Assembly (NCBI GenBank): GCA_947455205.1
Contig: CANGNF010000007.1
Location: 1-64,000 of the forward strand
DNA: 64,000 nt
DNA from: Acetobacteraceae bacterium
GTDB lineage: Bacteria; Pseudomonadota; Alphaproteobacteria; Acetobacterales; Acetobacteraceae
Direction: 5' to 3'
Part shown: positions 50,460 through 59,684 of the stretch, one piece after another
Position numbering within the stretch: position 1 is the stretch's first letter
How the letters are laid out: each line of letters begins with the position of its first letter
Notes under the pieces: model-generated
What the model saw: the letters and a program-made list of their open reading frames with translations, nothing else
Told to the model about the DNA's origin: nothing
Databases searched by the model: none
Position numbers and translations under genes: made by a program

Positions 50460-52508
50460 TCAGCGGCGAACCACCCAGGCGTCGGCGACGATGATGCCAT
50501 CGCCTTCCGGTGCCACGATCAGCGGGTTGATCTCGGCCTCCTGCACGTCCTCCCGCGCCGCGAGTTGGCTGACGGCGACCACGGCGCGGGCCAGCGCCGC
50601 CAGGTCGCCGCGCGGCAGGCCGCGCCAGCCTGCGGCGGGCTTCAGCCCCTTGATCTCGCCGATCATCTCGAAGGCTTCGTCCAGGCTGACCGGGGCCAGG
50701 CGCAGCGTCACGTCGCGGAACAGCTCCGCCGTGACGCCGCCGGTGCCCAGCATGACCAGCGGGCCGACTTCCGGGTCGCGGCGGAAGCCCAGGATCGCCT
50801 CAGCGACGCCCTTGGCCATGGGCTGCACCAGGAAGCCCTGGAGCCGCGCTTCCGGCGCCATGCGGCGGACACGGCCGTGCATGGCGGCGGCTTCCTGCTT
50901 CAGGGCGGCGGCGTCGGGGATGTTCAGCTTTACGCCGCCGACCTCGGTCTTGTGGGCCAGGTCCGGCGACAGGATCTTCAGCGCCACCGGGTAGGGCAGG
51001 CTGTGCGCGTCCTCCGGCGTCTTCAGCACGGCGAAGGGGCTGACCAGGCCGAGCGCGGCGACCAGGTTGCGGGCATCGGCCTCGTCCGGCTGGGCGGGCA
51101 GGGTGAAGGCGACTTCGGCCGGGGCTTCGGTGGTGCCGGGGGCGCGCCATTCGCTGTAGGCGCGGATGCAGTCGGCCGCCGATTCGGGGGTGCGGAAGGC
51201 GGGCACCCCGGCCTCGGCCAGCAGGCGGAGCGACTGCGGCGCTTCCGGAACCAGGAAGGCGGCTATCGGCTTGGCGTGGCCTGCTTCCAGCGCGCGGATG
51301 ATGCCGGCCACGCTGTCCTGCGGGCGGAACTGCGCGGAGGAGCCGATGACTGACAGCGCGATGTCGGTGTCCTCGGCCTGTTGCAGCGCGTTCAGCGCGG
51401 CGGCGACGCGTTCCGGCTTGGTGCCGGCCAGGGTCACGTCCAACAGGCGGCCGTGGCTGTGGAAGTCCGCCGCTTCCAGCGCGGCGTGGGCCTTGGCGTC
51501 CGGGGCCTTGGCCTCGATGCCCAGCACGCCCAGGCAATCCACCGCCATGGCGCCACCGCCGCCAGTGGTGGTCATGACGCCGGCGGCGCGGGTCGGGCGC
51601 GCCAGCGGCTTGCGGCCGATCAGCAGCGGCGGCAGTTCCAGCAGGCCTTCCACCGTGGTGACGCGGGCGATGCCGAGGCGGCGGAAGAAGGCGTCGGCGG
51701 CAGCGTCCGAGCCCGCCAGCGCGCCGGTGTGGGAGGTTGCGAGTTCCGCGCCATAGGGGCTGCGGCCCAGCTTGTAGACGATGACCGGCTTGCCGGCGGC
51801 GTGGGCGCGGCGGGCCAGCTCGGCATAGTGCTGCGGCTCGCGGATCGCTTCCAGGAACAGGAGGATCGCGTCCACCTTGGGGTCGTCTACCAGCAGGGTG
51901 GCGACCTCGCCGGCGGAAAGGTCAGCCTCATTCCCGGTGCCGACGATGTGGCTGAAGCCGATGCCGCGGGCGGCGCCGCGCGACATGATGGCGCCCATCA
52001 TGGAGCCGGACTGGCTGACCAGGGCGATGCGGCCGGGCAGCAGCGACTCGGCTTCCAGCGCGGCGTTGACGCTGCAGGCGATGCGGTCGTTGAGGTTGAT
52101 GATGCCCATGGAGTTGGGCCCGAGGATGCGCAGGTTGGCGGCCTTGGCGGTGGCCAGCAGGCGGGCCTGCAAGGCGCGGCCTTCCTCGCCGGCTTCGGCA
52201 AAGCCATCCGCCAGCACGCAGGCGGCCGGGATGCCCTTGGCGGCCACGGCGTTGATGACGCCTTCCACCTGCGGCGTGTTCAGCAGGATGTAGGCGAAGT
52301 CCACCTGGCCGGGGATGTCGGTGACGGTGGGGTAGGCCTTCTCCCCCAGCACGGTCGCCTCTCGCGGGTGGACCGGCAGGATTTCGCCGGGGTAGCCGTG
52401 CTTGCGCAGGTACAACTGCGCGCGGGCGGTCAGGCGCTTGGGGTCCGAGGAGGCGCCGACGAGGGCGATGCGCTTGGGCGCGAACAGGGCGGCGTGCAGC
52501 GGATTCAT
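50460..52508 (-). CDS. Acyl-CoA synthetase (NDP-forming), acetyl-CoA synthetase (ADP) type
   Basis: 682 aa fusion: N-terminal CoA-binding domain (ALVGASSDPKRL), succinyl-CoA-ligase-like domains with the phospho-His in ATSHTGALAG (His260), and a C-terminal ATP-grasp domain (LKILSPDLAHKTEVGGVKL, then ADAWVVRR at the end). Converts an acid, CoA and ATP to acyl-CoA with ADP. ATG at 52508 is the first Met of the CoA-binding domain; upstream reading to 52670 is not conserved. Leads the minus-strand group. Confidence 0.92.
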   Translation of the reverse strand: MNPLHAALFAPKRIALVGASSDPKRLTARAQLYLRKHGYPGEILPVHPREATVLGEKAYPTVTDIPGQVDFAYILLNTPQVEGVINAVAAKGIPAACVLADGFAEAGEEGRALQARLLATAKAANLRILGPNSMGIINLNDRIACSVNAALEAESLLPGRIALVSQSGSMMGAIMSRGAARGIGFSHIVGTGNEADLSAGEVATLLVDDPKVDAILLFLEAIREPQHYAELARRAHAAGKPVIVYKLGRSPYGAELATSHTGALAGSDAAADAFFRRLGIARVTTVEGLLELPPLLIGRKPLARPTRAAGVMTTTGGGGAMAVDCLGVLGIEAKAPDAKAHAALEAADFHSHGRLLDVTLAGTKPERVAAALNALQQAEDTDIALSVIGSSAQFRPQDSVAGIIRALEAGHAKPIAAFLVPEAPQSLRLLAEAGVPAFRTPESAADCIRAYSEWRAPGTTEAPAEVAFTLPAQPDEADARNLVAALGLVSPFAVLKTPEDAHSLPYPVALKILSPDLAHKTEVGGVKLNIPDAAALKQEAAAMHGRVRRMAPEARLQGFLVQPMAKGVAEAILGFRRDPEVGPLVMLGTGGVTAELFRDVTLRLAPVSLDEAFEMIGEIKGLKPAAGWRGLPRGDLAALARAVVAVSQLAAREDVQEAEINPLIVAPEGDGIIVADAWVVRR

Positions 52509-52760
52509 CGGGGCTACCCTTGCTGGCTCTGGCGCGGCTGCGCGGGCCAAGTTGGCTGGTCTGGTCGGGCGGTCACCGCCCAGGGCGCGACAGGTGCCCA
52601 GGCGCAGGCAGGCCAAGACCCCAGCGTTGTTTAGCCGAACTGCCGCCCGAGGCAACAACGGCGCCGGCAACTACGGAATCTGCCGAATCCAGATAGCGCC
52701 GCCCAGCGCTAATGTTGGACACCATCGACGACATCGACACGAGCCAGGAGCGGCTACCCC

Positions 52761-53246
52761 ATGTCGCCGATGCTGCCAGCGACGATCATCGTCGCCGATA
52801 CTGACCTTGCCATGCGGGAAGTGTTGGTCGAAGTTGCCAGGTTTTCAGGGTACCGCGCCTTTCCCGCCCGCGACGGGCAGGACGCCCTGGTGCTGCTTGA
52901 GGATGAACCGGGGCCGCGGGTGCTGCTGACCGACCTGCACATGCCTGGTCCGAACGGCCTTGTCCTGGCGAAACATGTCATCCGTGCGGGCGTATCGATC
53001 GTGCTGTACACCCCCACGCCACGGGCGGCGACGCAGGTGGAGGCCCGACTGCTTGGCGCGCATCGGCTGTTGGACAAGTACCGGCTTTCGCTCGAAATCC
53101 TGACCGAGAGCCTGCACGCCGCGGCCAACGACGCGGGCATGCTGACCGACCCGTCGACCTCGGGGCCGAGCCCCTTGGCATCGGCACCGGACGGCGCGCT
53201 GGATGGTCGCCTCGGCTGCCCTGCCAAGCCAGGGCAGGACACGTAG
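52761..53246 (+). CDS. Stand-alone response-regulator receiver protein
   Basis: 161 aa. Receiver domain with acidic cluster ADTD (12-15), phospho-acceptor Asp58 in LLTDLHMPGPNG, Thr84 and Lys106 in DKYRLS. A 45-residue unstructured tail (Pro, Ser, Gly) replaces an output domain, so it would act as a phosphate carrier or by protein contact (CheY/DivK-like). No histidine kinase is adjacent. The tail ends only 58 bases before the first AraC gene. Confidence 0.88.
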   Translation: MSPMLPATIIVADTDLAMREVLVEVARFSGYRAFPARDGQDALVLLEDEPGPRVLLTDLHMPGPNGLVLAKHVIRAGVSIVLYTPTPRAATQVEARLLGAHRLLDKYRLSLEILTESLHAAANDAGMLTDPSTSGPSPLASAPDGALDGRLGCPAKPGQDT

Positions 53247-53304
53247 GAATCATTGTAGTCTTGCACGTTGCAACTTGGCCGACTTAGGTGCCAGAAGCAT
53301 TCTC

Positions 53305-54321
53305 ATGCATACAGGTGTGGTGCCTACCGCGCGCAGCAACGTCGTGGATACCTCGGACCCCGGGTCCTTCTTCGACCTGATGCGGTCCTTCCGCCCCGGC
53401 CTGGCTGGGTTTGCCGCGGAAAGCAGCGGCACGGCGTGGCACGCGCGGGTGGATGTCCTGACCCTGCCTGGCATCCGGGTGGCCGCCCAACGCACGGCCG
53501 GATACCGGTTCAGCGGTACGGCCGACAGCCTGTACTTTTCCACCATGCTGCGAGGCAGCGTGGAATTGACCCGCCGCAACCAAACCCAGGCGCCGGGTGC
53601 CGGCATGGTGATCCCGCACGTCAATGACGATGTCTCGCTGCGGATAGGTGCGGGCTACCAGGGAGTTGCCATCTCCTGCCGACGCGAGGCGTTTGCCGAT
53701 GCCTGCGCGGACTTCTGCACCGAAGACCCCGGCTTGCTGCTGCGGGCCGCGGAGGCGGCGCCCGAGCGGTTAGACTTCTCGCGCTATGTCCAGAATGTCA
53801 GGTGGTTGAACGGGCTGATCGGCTGCGGTGATTCCTCGCTGCTGGCCGATGCGCGCTTCCTGGGTGAGGCAGGGGAGGTCCTGTTGGCTTCGTTGGCCGG
53901 TGCCGCGACCAGCCGGCTGCCCCTTGGCTCCACGCCACGCGCACGCAGGCACCTGGCCCGCGCCATCGCCTACATAGACGCCCATTTTGCCGAGGATCTG
54001 CGGATCGGCGCCATTGCCCTGGCCGCGGGCTGCAGCATCCGGTTGCTGCAGGACCAGTTCCGCGCGGTAGAGGGCCGCAGCATCCTGCAGTACATCACCG
54101 CACGCCGCCTGGCCCATGCCCGCCGCCTGCTGCTGCATGGCCAGGGCGGCCATTCCGTGACCAGCGCCGCGCTGGAGAGTGGCTTCAGCCATTTTGGCCT
54201 GTTCGCCCAGCACTACCGCGCGGCTTACCGAGAGGTGCCCTCGGCCACCCGGGCCAACGCCAGGGCGCGAGCGACGACCGCGCCGCGGCCGGCCACCGGC
54301 AATGGCCGCCGGCGGCAATAG
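53305..54321 (+). CDS. AraC-family transcriptional regulator, first of a tandem pair
   Basis: 338 aa. N-terminal ligand domain (AraC_binding_2-like: DTSDPGSFFDLMRSFRPG, then RGSVELTRRNQTQAPGAG) and C-terminal two-HTH DNA-binding domain (HFAEDLRIGAIALAAGCSIRLLQDQFR, SVTSAALESGFSHFGLFAQHYRAAYREVP). ATG at 53305. Only six bases separate it from a paralogue in the same direction; they share a 44-nt identical block. Confidence 0.9.
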   Translation: MHTGVVPTARSNVVDTSDPGSFFDLMRSFRPGLAGFAAESSGTAWHARVDVLTLPGIRVAAQRTAGYRFSGTADSLYFSTMLRGSVELTRRNQTQAPGAGMVIPHVNDDVSLRIGAGYQGVAISCRREAFADACADFCTEDPGLLLRAAEAAPERLDFSRYVQNVRWLNGLIGCGDSSLLADARFLGEAGEVLLASLAGAATSRLPLGSTPRARRHLARAIAYIDAHFAEDLRIGAIALAAGCSIRLLQDQFRAVEGRSILQYITARRLAHARRLLLHGQGGHSVTSAALESGFSHFGLFAQHYRAAYREVPSATRANARARATTAPRPATGNGRRRQ

Positions 54322-54327
54322 AACACC

Positions 54328-55365
54328 ATGGGCCCTGTCTCAAAACCCGTGGTCCCAGGCACCGAATCCCTCCGGAGCCTGACAGCCATAGACACGTCGG
54401 ATCCCGAGCACTTCTTCAGCATGATGCGCTCGGTACGGCCGGGCCATGGTGGCTACGACACGTCGACCGACCGGCTGGACTGGCGGGCGGAAGTGAAGGT
54501 GATGGATTGCGGCGTCGTCCGGGTCGCCGCCATCGAAACCGAAGCCTATCGATTCCATGGCACCTCCGAGAGCCTGTACTTCGGCACCTTGCTGCGCGGC
54601 AGCGTGGAGGTGACGCGCCGCAACCGCACGGAGACGATGCGTCTCGGGATGACGGCCCCGCAGTGCCTCGACCACCTTTCGGTGCGGATTGGCCCTGGTT
54701 TCCAGGGCATCTCGGCATCCTGCAGCAGGGAGGATCTTGCCGGTGCGCTTGGGGCCCTGTGGAAGGATGACTGCGGCCTATTGTTGCGGGCCGTGGAGAG
54801 TGCGCCAGAGTCGTGCGACTTTTCGGTCTATGACCGGAACATGCAGTCGCTGAACAGGCTCACCGGCGGCGGCAATGCGGCTTTCCTGGCCGAAGCACGC
54901 TTTCGGCGAGAGGCAGGCGATATCCTCCTGCTCTCCATGGCCCGGGCGATGGTCTCCCGCTTGACTGCCGGACCCAAGCTGCGTGCGCGCCGTCACCTGG
55001 CCCGCGCCATCAACTACATCGACATCCACTTTGCCGAGGATTTGCGGATCAGCAGCATTGCAGAGGCGGCGGGATGCAGCATCCGGCTGCTGCAGGACCT
55101 GTTTGCCGCGGTCGATGGTCGCACCATCGTACAGCACATCACCGCGCGCCGGTTGGCGCATGCGCGGCGCCTGCTGCTTGCTGGCGCGACCGCTGATACC
55201 GTCACCACCGCGGCGCTCGACAGTGGCTTCAGCCATTTTGGCCTGTTCGCCCAGCACTACCGCGCCGCGTTCGGCGAATTGCCGTCAGAGACGCGCCGGA
55301 ATGTGCTTTCGGCGCAGCACATTTTCTGCGCCGCCAGCGTCACGCAGCCCCTGCGGCAGGGCTGA
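54328..55365 (+). CDS. AraC-family transcriptional regulator, second of a tandem pair
   Basis: 345 aa with the same layout as its neighbour: DTSDPEHFFSMMRSVRPG at the N terminus, HFAEDLRISSIAEAAGCSIRLLQDLF and SGFSHFGLFAQHYRAAF in the HTH domain, plus an unrelated Cys-containing tail. Identical to the first copy over 54178-54221/55222-55265. The pair arose by duplication; the ligand domains have drifted further than the DNA-binding ones. No target operon is marked. Confidence 0.9.
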   Translation: MGPVSKPVVPGTESLRSLTAIDTSDPEHFFSMMRSVRPGHGGYDTSTDRLDWRAEVKVMDCGVVRVAAIETEAYRFHGTSESLYFGTLLRGSVEVTRRNRTETMRLGMTAPQCLDHLSVRIGPGFQGISASCSREDLAGALGALWKDDCGLLLRAVESAPESCDFSVYDRNMQSLNRLTGGGNAAFLAEARFRREAGDILLLSMARAMVSRLTAGPKLRARRHLARAINYIDIHFAEDLRISSIAEAAGCSIRLLQDLFAAVDGRTIVQHITARRLAHARRLLLAGATADTVTTAALDSGFSHFGLFAQHYRAAFGELPSETRRNVLSAQHIFCAASVTQPLRQG

Positions 55366-55411
55366 ACCCAGAGCTGCATCCCGGACTTCCGCCCTGGGGC
55401 GGGATCAACGC

Positions 55412-55434
55412 CCCGGCGGCGTTGTGCCGCCGGG
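55412..55434. terminator. Hairpin after the AraC pair
   Basis: CCCGGCGGC-GTTGT-GCCGCCGGG, a perfect 9-bp stem with 5-base loop, between convergent AraC and SDR genes. No T tract. Flanking GCATCCCGG (55374-55382) could compete by pairing with CCGGGATGC, giving an alternative fold. Confidence 0.5.
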
Positions 55435-55470
55435 ATGCACGGGGCCCAGTTGGGCGCCGCAGGCTGACGG

Positions 55471-56382
55471 CTAGACCGGATCCCAGCTGAACACGTCGCC
55501 GCTGCGCTCCATCGGCACGAGGCTGGAGCGGAAGGCGGGCAGCGCCACTTCGGCGATCTTCTCCGGGGTCCAGCCATCCTCGCTGTGCATGCTGCGGATC
55601 GGGCGGTTCTGGCTGAACAGGAACAGCTCATGCATGCGCGGCGCGAAGATCTGGCCGGTGACGTCCTTGGCCGCGTCCGAGGCCAGGAAGACCGCCAGCG
55701 GGGCGTTCTTCTCGGGGCCCATGCGCATGATCTTCTCGACGCGCGCCTTCTGCTCCGGCGTCTCGGCCGGGATCGAGGAGGTCATGCGGGTCCAGGCGAA
55801 GGGCGCCAGGCAGTTGCTGCGCACGTTGTAGCGCTTCATGTCCAGCGCGATGGACTTGCTCAGCGCGGCGATGCCCAGCTTGGCGGCGGAGTAGTTGGCC
55901 TGGCCGAAATTGCCGATCAGGCCCGAGGTGCTGGTGATGTGGACGTAGCTGCCCGATTCCTGCGCGCGGAAATGCGTGGCGGCCGAGCGCGAGACGTAGA
56001 AGCTGCCGTTCAGGTGGACGCTGATCACCGCGTCCCACTCTTCCGGCGTCATGCGGTGGAAGATCTGGTCCCGCAGAATGCCGGCGTTGTTGACCACGAT
56101 ATCCACGCGGCCGAAATGGTCCATCGCGGACTGCACGATCTTCTGCGCGCTGGCCCAGCTGGAGACGCTGTCGGTGTTGATCTCGGCGGCGCCGCCGCGC
56201 TGCTCGATGATCGCCTTGGTCTGCTGCGCCGGGGTGGCGCTGCCGCCCTCGCCGCCGAGCGAGGCGCCGATGTCGTTGATGATGACCTTGGCGCCGGCCG
56301 CGGCCATGTGGACCGCGATTTCGCGGCCAACACCGCCGCCGGAGCCGGTGACGATGGCAACCTTGCCGTCAAGCATACCCAT
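55471..56382 (-). CDS. SDR-family oxidoreductase, multifunctional-enzyme-2-like
   Basis: 303 aa. Cofactor motif TGSGGGVGR (12-20), NNAG (98-101), catalytic Ser in TSTSG (about 151-154), Tyr164 and Lys168 (YSAAK). The insert after the first turn (INDIGASLGGEGGSATPAQ) is the hallmark of the 3R-hydroxyacyl-CoA dehydrogenase/HSD17B4-like branch. Acts on hydroxyacyl-CoA or steroid-like substrates. ATG at 56382 shares its promoter side with the VOC gene only indirectly, as both read leftward. Confidence 0.9.
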   Translation of the reverse strand: MGMLDGKVAIVTGSGGGVGREIAVHMAAAGAKVIINDIGASLGGEGGSATPAQQTKAIIEQRGGAAEINTDSVSSWASAQKIVQSAMDHFGRVDIVVNNAGILRDQIFHRMTPEEWDAVISVHLNGSFYVSRSAATHFRAQESGSYVHITSTSGLIGNFGQANYSAAKLGIAALSKSIALDMKRYNVRSNCLAPFAWTRMTSSIPAETPEQKARVEKIMRMGPEKNAPLAVFLASDAAKDVTGQIFAPRMHELFLFSQNRPIRSMHSEDGWTPEKIAEVALPAFRSSLVPMERSGDVFSWDPV

Positions 56383-56470
56383 GGCGCTTCCCCTTATGGT
56401 GCGTGGACTGGGGTAAGGTTCTAGCCCCGCATTTCCGGCCCGTGAAGCCGGGGGGCGGAAGCGGGGGGCG

Positions 56471-57037
56471 TCAGGCCGCCAGGCGCTCCGCCATGCGGGC
56501 GCGGATGCGGGCGGCGACGCCGGCCTGCCATTCGGCGCGGGTCAGGAAGCCTGGCGTGGCGCGGCACAGCGCCTCGTTCTCCGCCTCCAGCGCGGCGTCG
56601 GGGCGGGAGAGGTCGATCGGCACGCCGAAGGGCTGCGGGACATACCAGGGCGTGTCGCAATAGACCTCGATGGTATTGCCCTCGGGGTCCGGGAAATAGG
56701 CCGAGAAGGCGTTGCCATGGGTGACGCAGCGCGGCGCCGGCACGCCGGCGGCCAGGGCGCGGCCATGCACTTGGCGCAGCGTGGCCAGGCTGTCCACCAA
56801 GAAGGAGACCTGCTGCACATTGCCCGCCGCGCCGGGCGCACGGCCGGAAACCAGCACGAATTGGTGATGCTTGTCCGGGTCCGCGGTCATGAAGACCAGG
56901 TCCACCCCCAGGTTGGGGCTGCGCCCCTGGTCGGAGACGACCAGGCCGAGGACATCGGCGTAGAAGCGCTCCATCGGCGGCAGGTCCGTGGCGAAGACGG
57001 CCATGTGGGTCAGTTGCGGTGCTGCGGTGTTGGGCAT
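56471..57037 (-). CDS. VOC/glyoxalase-fold metalloprotein (dioxygenase-like)
   Basis: 188 aa. Two VOC modules: LTHMAVFATDLPPMERFYADVLGL with the metal-ligand His, and GNTIEVYCDTPWY with the Glu. The extra C-terminal helical stretch (RAEWQAGVAARIRARMAERL) resembles extradiol dioxygenase-like VOC proteins with a DUF tail. AAAGGGGAACG precedes the ATG at 57037. Divergent from the ABC importer, so possibly acting on its imported substrate. Confidence 0.85.
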   Translation of the reverse strand: MPNTAAPQLTHMAVFATDLPPMERFYADVLGLVVSDQGRSPNLGVDLVFMTADPDKHHQFVLVSGRAPGAAGNVQQVSFLVDSLATLRQVHGRALAAGVPAPRCVTHGNAFSAYFPDPEGNTIEVYCDTPWYVPQPFGVPIDLSRPDAALEAENEALCRATPGFLTRAEWQAGVAARIRARMAERLAA

Positions 57038-57108
57038 GGGCGTTCCCCTTTCGGCGCTGCCTTGGGCATGTTGCCGCGCAAGCCTGCCGCGCCGACGGTG
57101 AAGCCGCC

Positions 57109-57136
57109 TTGCGATGGCGCAACCAGTCTCTACTCT
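57109..57136 (+). promoter_or_regulatory. Weak promoter candidate of the ABC importer
   Basis: TTGCGA at 57109-57114 and TACTCT at 57131-57136, 16 bases apart, 26 bases before the ATG at 57162, in a divergent region. Only the first element matches well. Confidence 0.3.
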
Positions 57137-57161
57137 GCCGCCCGCAGGAAATGGGGGTGGG

Positions 57162-57926
57162 ATGGCACTGGTCAGCCTGGAGGGCGTCGGCAAGACCTTT
57201 CGCGGCAAGGGCGGCAGCTGGGAAGCCGTGCGCGACTTCTCCCTGGGGCTGGAGGAGGGCGAGTTCTGCTGCCTGCTCGGCACCTCCGGCTGTGGCAAGA
57301 CCACGGTGCTGAACATGCTGGCGGGGTTCGAGCCGGTGACGGCTGGGCGGATCCTGCTGGACGGCCAGCCGGTGGCCGGGCCTGGGGCCGACCGTGGCGT
57401 GGTCTTCCAGGGGCATGACAGCCTGTATGACTGGCTGAACGCGCTGGACAACATCGCCTTCGGCCTGCGGCTGGCCGGCATGGGCAAGCGGGCGCGGCGG
57501 GAGAAGGCCGGGCACTTCCTGCGTCTGGTCGGGCTGGCGGGGCAGGAGGGCAAGCACCCAGCCGAGCTTTCCGGCGGCATGAAGCAGCGCATCCAGATCG
57601 CCCGCGCGCTAGCCGCCGACCCGCGCATGCTGCTGATGGACGAGCCCTTCGGCGCGCTGGACGCGATGACGCGGGCGGCGTTGCAGGGCGAGCTTTCCCG
57701 CATTTGGGCGGAGACGCGGAAGACCGTGCTCTTCATTACCCACGACATTGAGGAGGCGGTGGCGCTGGCGACGCGGATCGGGGTGATGACGCGCGGGCCG
57801 GGCGGCACGCTGAAGGCCGTGGTGCCGGTGGATCTTCCCTTCCCAAGGGAACGGACGTCCGACGCCTTCATGGCGGTGTTCCGCCAGGTGCATGCGCTGA
57901 TCCATGCGGAGATCCACCCGCAATGA
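57162..57926 (+). CDS. ABC importer ATPase (SsuB/TauB/NrtD-like)
   Basis: 254 aa. Walker A GTSGCGKTT (40-48), signature ELSGGMKQR, Walker B LLMDEPFGALD and the His loop FITHDIEEAV. The C terminus is of the nitrate/sulfonate/taurine group. ATG at 57162 follows a G-rich ribosome site; an in-frame ATG at 57114 lies over the promoter candidate. ATGA overlap with the permease. Confidence 0.9.
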   Translation: MALVSLEGVGKTFRGKGGSWEAVRDFSLGLEEGEFCCLLGTSGCGKTTVLNMLAGFEPVTAGRILLDGQPVAGPGADRGVVFQGHDSLYDWLNALDNIAFGLRLAGMGKRARREKAGHFLRLVGLAGQEGKHPAELSGGMKQRIQIARALAADPRMLLMDEPFGALDAMTRAALQGELSRIWAETRKTVLFITHDIEEAVALATRIGVMTRGPGGTLKAVVPVDLPFPRERTSDAFMAVFRQVHALIHAEIHPQ

Positions 57927-58684
57927 GGGACCGTGTGGCGACCCTGGGCGGCTTTGCCGTGGGCTTCGCGCTGCTCTTCGTGGCGTGGCACCTGGCCGCC
58001 GTCTATCTGGTGCATTCCGTGCTGTTCCCGCCGCCGTCGCCGGTGTTCTGGCGGGCGCTGGACCTGATGGACGACGGGATTTTGCAGGAGCAGGTGGTGG
58101 CCAGCCTGCGGCGCATCATGCAGGGCTTCCTGCTGGGCAGCGCGGCCGGCATTCCGCTGGGCCTCGCCATCGGTAGCTTCCGCCCGGTGCGGGTGCTGCT
58201 GGAGCCCTGGACCGAGTTCTTCCGCTTCATCCCCGCGGTGGCGATGATCACCGTGGCCGTCATCTGGTTCGGCATCGGGGAGGAGAGCAAGGTCTTCCTG
58301 ATCGCCTACACCACCATCTTCGTCATCATCATCAGCACGGCCGCCGGCGTGGGCGCGGTGGCCAAGGACAAGCTGCGCGCGGCGCAGTGCCTGGGCGCCA
58401 ATCGCTGGCAGCTGTTCACGCTGGTGGCGCTGCCGGCGACGCTGCCCTTCATCCTGACCGGCATGCGGCTGGCCATGGCCAACAGCTTCGTCACCATCGT
58501 GGCGGCCGAGCTGGTGGCCAGCAATGACGGCCTGGGCAAGATGCTGTGGGACGCCCGCCTGTTCATGCAGGTGGAGGATATCTTCGTGGCGCTGGTGACG
58601 CTGGGCCTGCTGGGCTTTGCGACCGACCGCGCCTTCCGGCTGGCGATCCGCGCCTTCGCCGGCCGCTTCAACCCGACGATGTGA
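57923..58684 (+). CDS. ABC importer permease (SsuC/TauC-like)
   Basis: 253 aa, six helices, with the EAA-type loop LRAAQCLGANRWQLFTLVALPATLPFI near residue 160 that contacts the ATPase. Forms the inner-membrane channel for the importer. Starts in an ATGA overlap with the ATPase gene. Ends 11 bases before the binding protein gene. Confidence 0.92.
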   Translation: MRDRVATLGGFAVGFALLFVAWHLAAVYLVHSVLFPPPSPVFWRALDLMDDGILQEQVVASLRRIMQGFLLGSAAGIPLGLAIGSFRPVRVLLEPWTEFFRFIPAVAMITVAVIWFGIGEESKVFLIAYTTIFVIIISTAAGVGAVAKDKLRAAQCLGANRWQLFTLVALPATLPFILTGMRLAMANSFVTIVAAELVASNDGLGKMLWDARLFMQVEDIFVALVTLGLLGFATDRAFRLAIRAFAGRFNPTM

Positions 58685-58695
58685 GGACCCAACCC

Positions 58696-59646
58696 ATGCT
58701 CCGCCGCTCGCTTCTTGCCGCCCCCGCCTTGCTGGCCGCCGTGCCCGCCCGTGCCCAGGGCCTGACCAAGATGACCATCGCCACTGGCGTGGACCCGGCC
58801 TTCGCGCATTTCTATGTCGCCAAGGAAGGCGGCATCTTTGAGCGCAACGGCCTGGACGTGACGGTGAATACCGGCGCCTCCGGCAGCGCGATGATCCCCT
58901 TCCTGGTCGGCAACCAGGTCAACGCAGTGTTCGGCGCCGAGCAGGGCGGCGTTTCCAGCCATATCGTGGACCCCAACGTGGTCTGCGTGGCCGAGGGCAC
59001 GGCGCTGCTGCGCTGGATGGGCGTGGTGGGGCGCGGCGTTGATTCGCTGGCGGGGCTGAAGGGCAAGAAGATCGGCCTGGCGCGCGGCACGGCCAGCGAG
59101 ACGCTGTGGCTCTCGATCATCGCCAAGGAAGGGCTGAACGCCGCCGACTACACCATCGTCTACGTCGACGCGCCGGAGATGATCGCGGCGCTGGAGCGCG
59201 GCAACATCGACGCCTATGTGGTGTGGGAGCCGTGGATGACGCGCGGCACCCGAGCCATTCCGACCGCGCGCGTGCTGATCACCAACGAGCACATCCAGAT
59301 CATCCGCAACCTGATCTACATGAACAAGGGCTGGGCGCAGGCCAATGACGCGGCGGCCAAGGCCTTCCTGCGCAGCATGATCCAGGCGGCCGAGTTCATC
59401 CGCGGCAATGCCGAGGAATCCGCGCGGCTGATCGCCCGCTTCCTGCGGCAGGACCGGGCGCTGGTGGCGGAGCTGATGACCAAGCTGGACTACCGGGTGA
59501 ACCTGACGGCCGACACGGTGGCGAATGTGCAGTTGGCCATCACCCAGCTGCGCGGCATGGGGCGCCTGGGCAAGGAAGTGACGCCGACCGAGGTGATCTG
59601 GCCCAACCTGCTGCGCAGCGTGGACGCGGGCCGCGTGAGCATCTAG
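58696..59646 (+). CDS. ABC importer substrate-binding protein (NMT1/SsuA/TauA-like)
   Basis: 316 aa. Signal peptide LRRSLLAAPALLAAVPARAQ; periplasmic core with VAKEGGIFERNGLDV and LARGTASETLWLSIIAKEGL (near residue 135-155), typical of sulfonate, taurine or nitrate receptors. Ligand unknown. Ribosome site TGAGGA is the end of the permease gene. Closest context (VOC protein, SDR) hints at an aromatic or sulfonated compound, without proof. Confidence 0.9.
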   Translation: MLRRSLLAAPALLAAVPARAQGLTKMTIATGVDPAFAHFYVAKEGGIFERNGLDVTVNTGASGSAMIPFLVGNQVNAVFGAEQGGVSSHIVDPNVVCVAEGTALLRWMGVVGRGVDSLAGLKGKKIGLARGTASETLWLSIIAKEGLNAADYTIVYVDAPEMIAALERGNIDAYVVWEPWMTRGTRAIPTARVLITNEHIQIIRNLIYMNKGWAQANDAAAKAFLRSMIQAAEFIRGNAEESARLIARFLRQDRALVAELMTKLDYRVNLTADTVANVQLAITQLRGMGRLGKEVTPTEVIWPNLLRSVDAGRVSI

Positions 59647-59656
59647 CCCACCAGCC

Positions 59657-59684
59657 GCTGCGCTGGCCCCGGGGTCAGCGCAGC
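59657..59684. terminator. Hairpin between convergent genes, overlapping a stop
   Basis: GCTGCGCTG and CAGCGCAGC form a perfect 9-bp stem around the loop GCCCCGGGGT. The minus-strand stop of the hypothetical gene (59675-59677) is part of the structure. Bidirectional terminator candidate. Confidence 0.5.

Noticed and set aside
56383..56470. G-rich stretch between the VOC and SDR genes as a regulatory element
   Set aside because: It holds runs of G/C but no well-formed palindrome or promoter; likely ordinary spacer.
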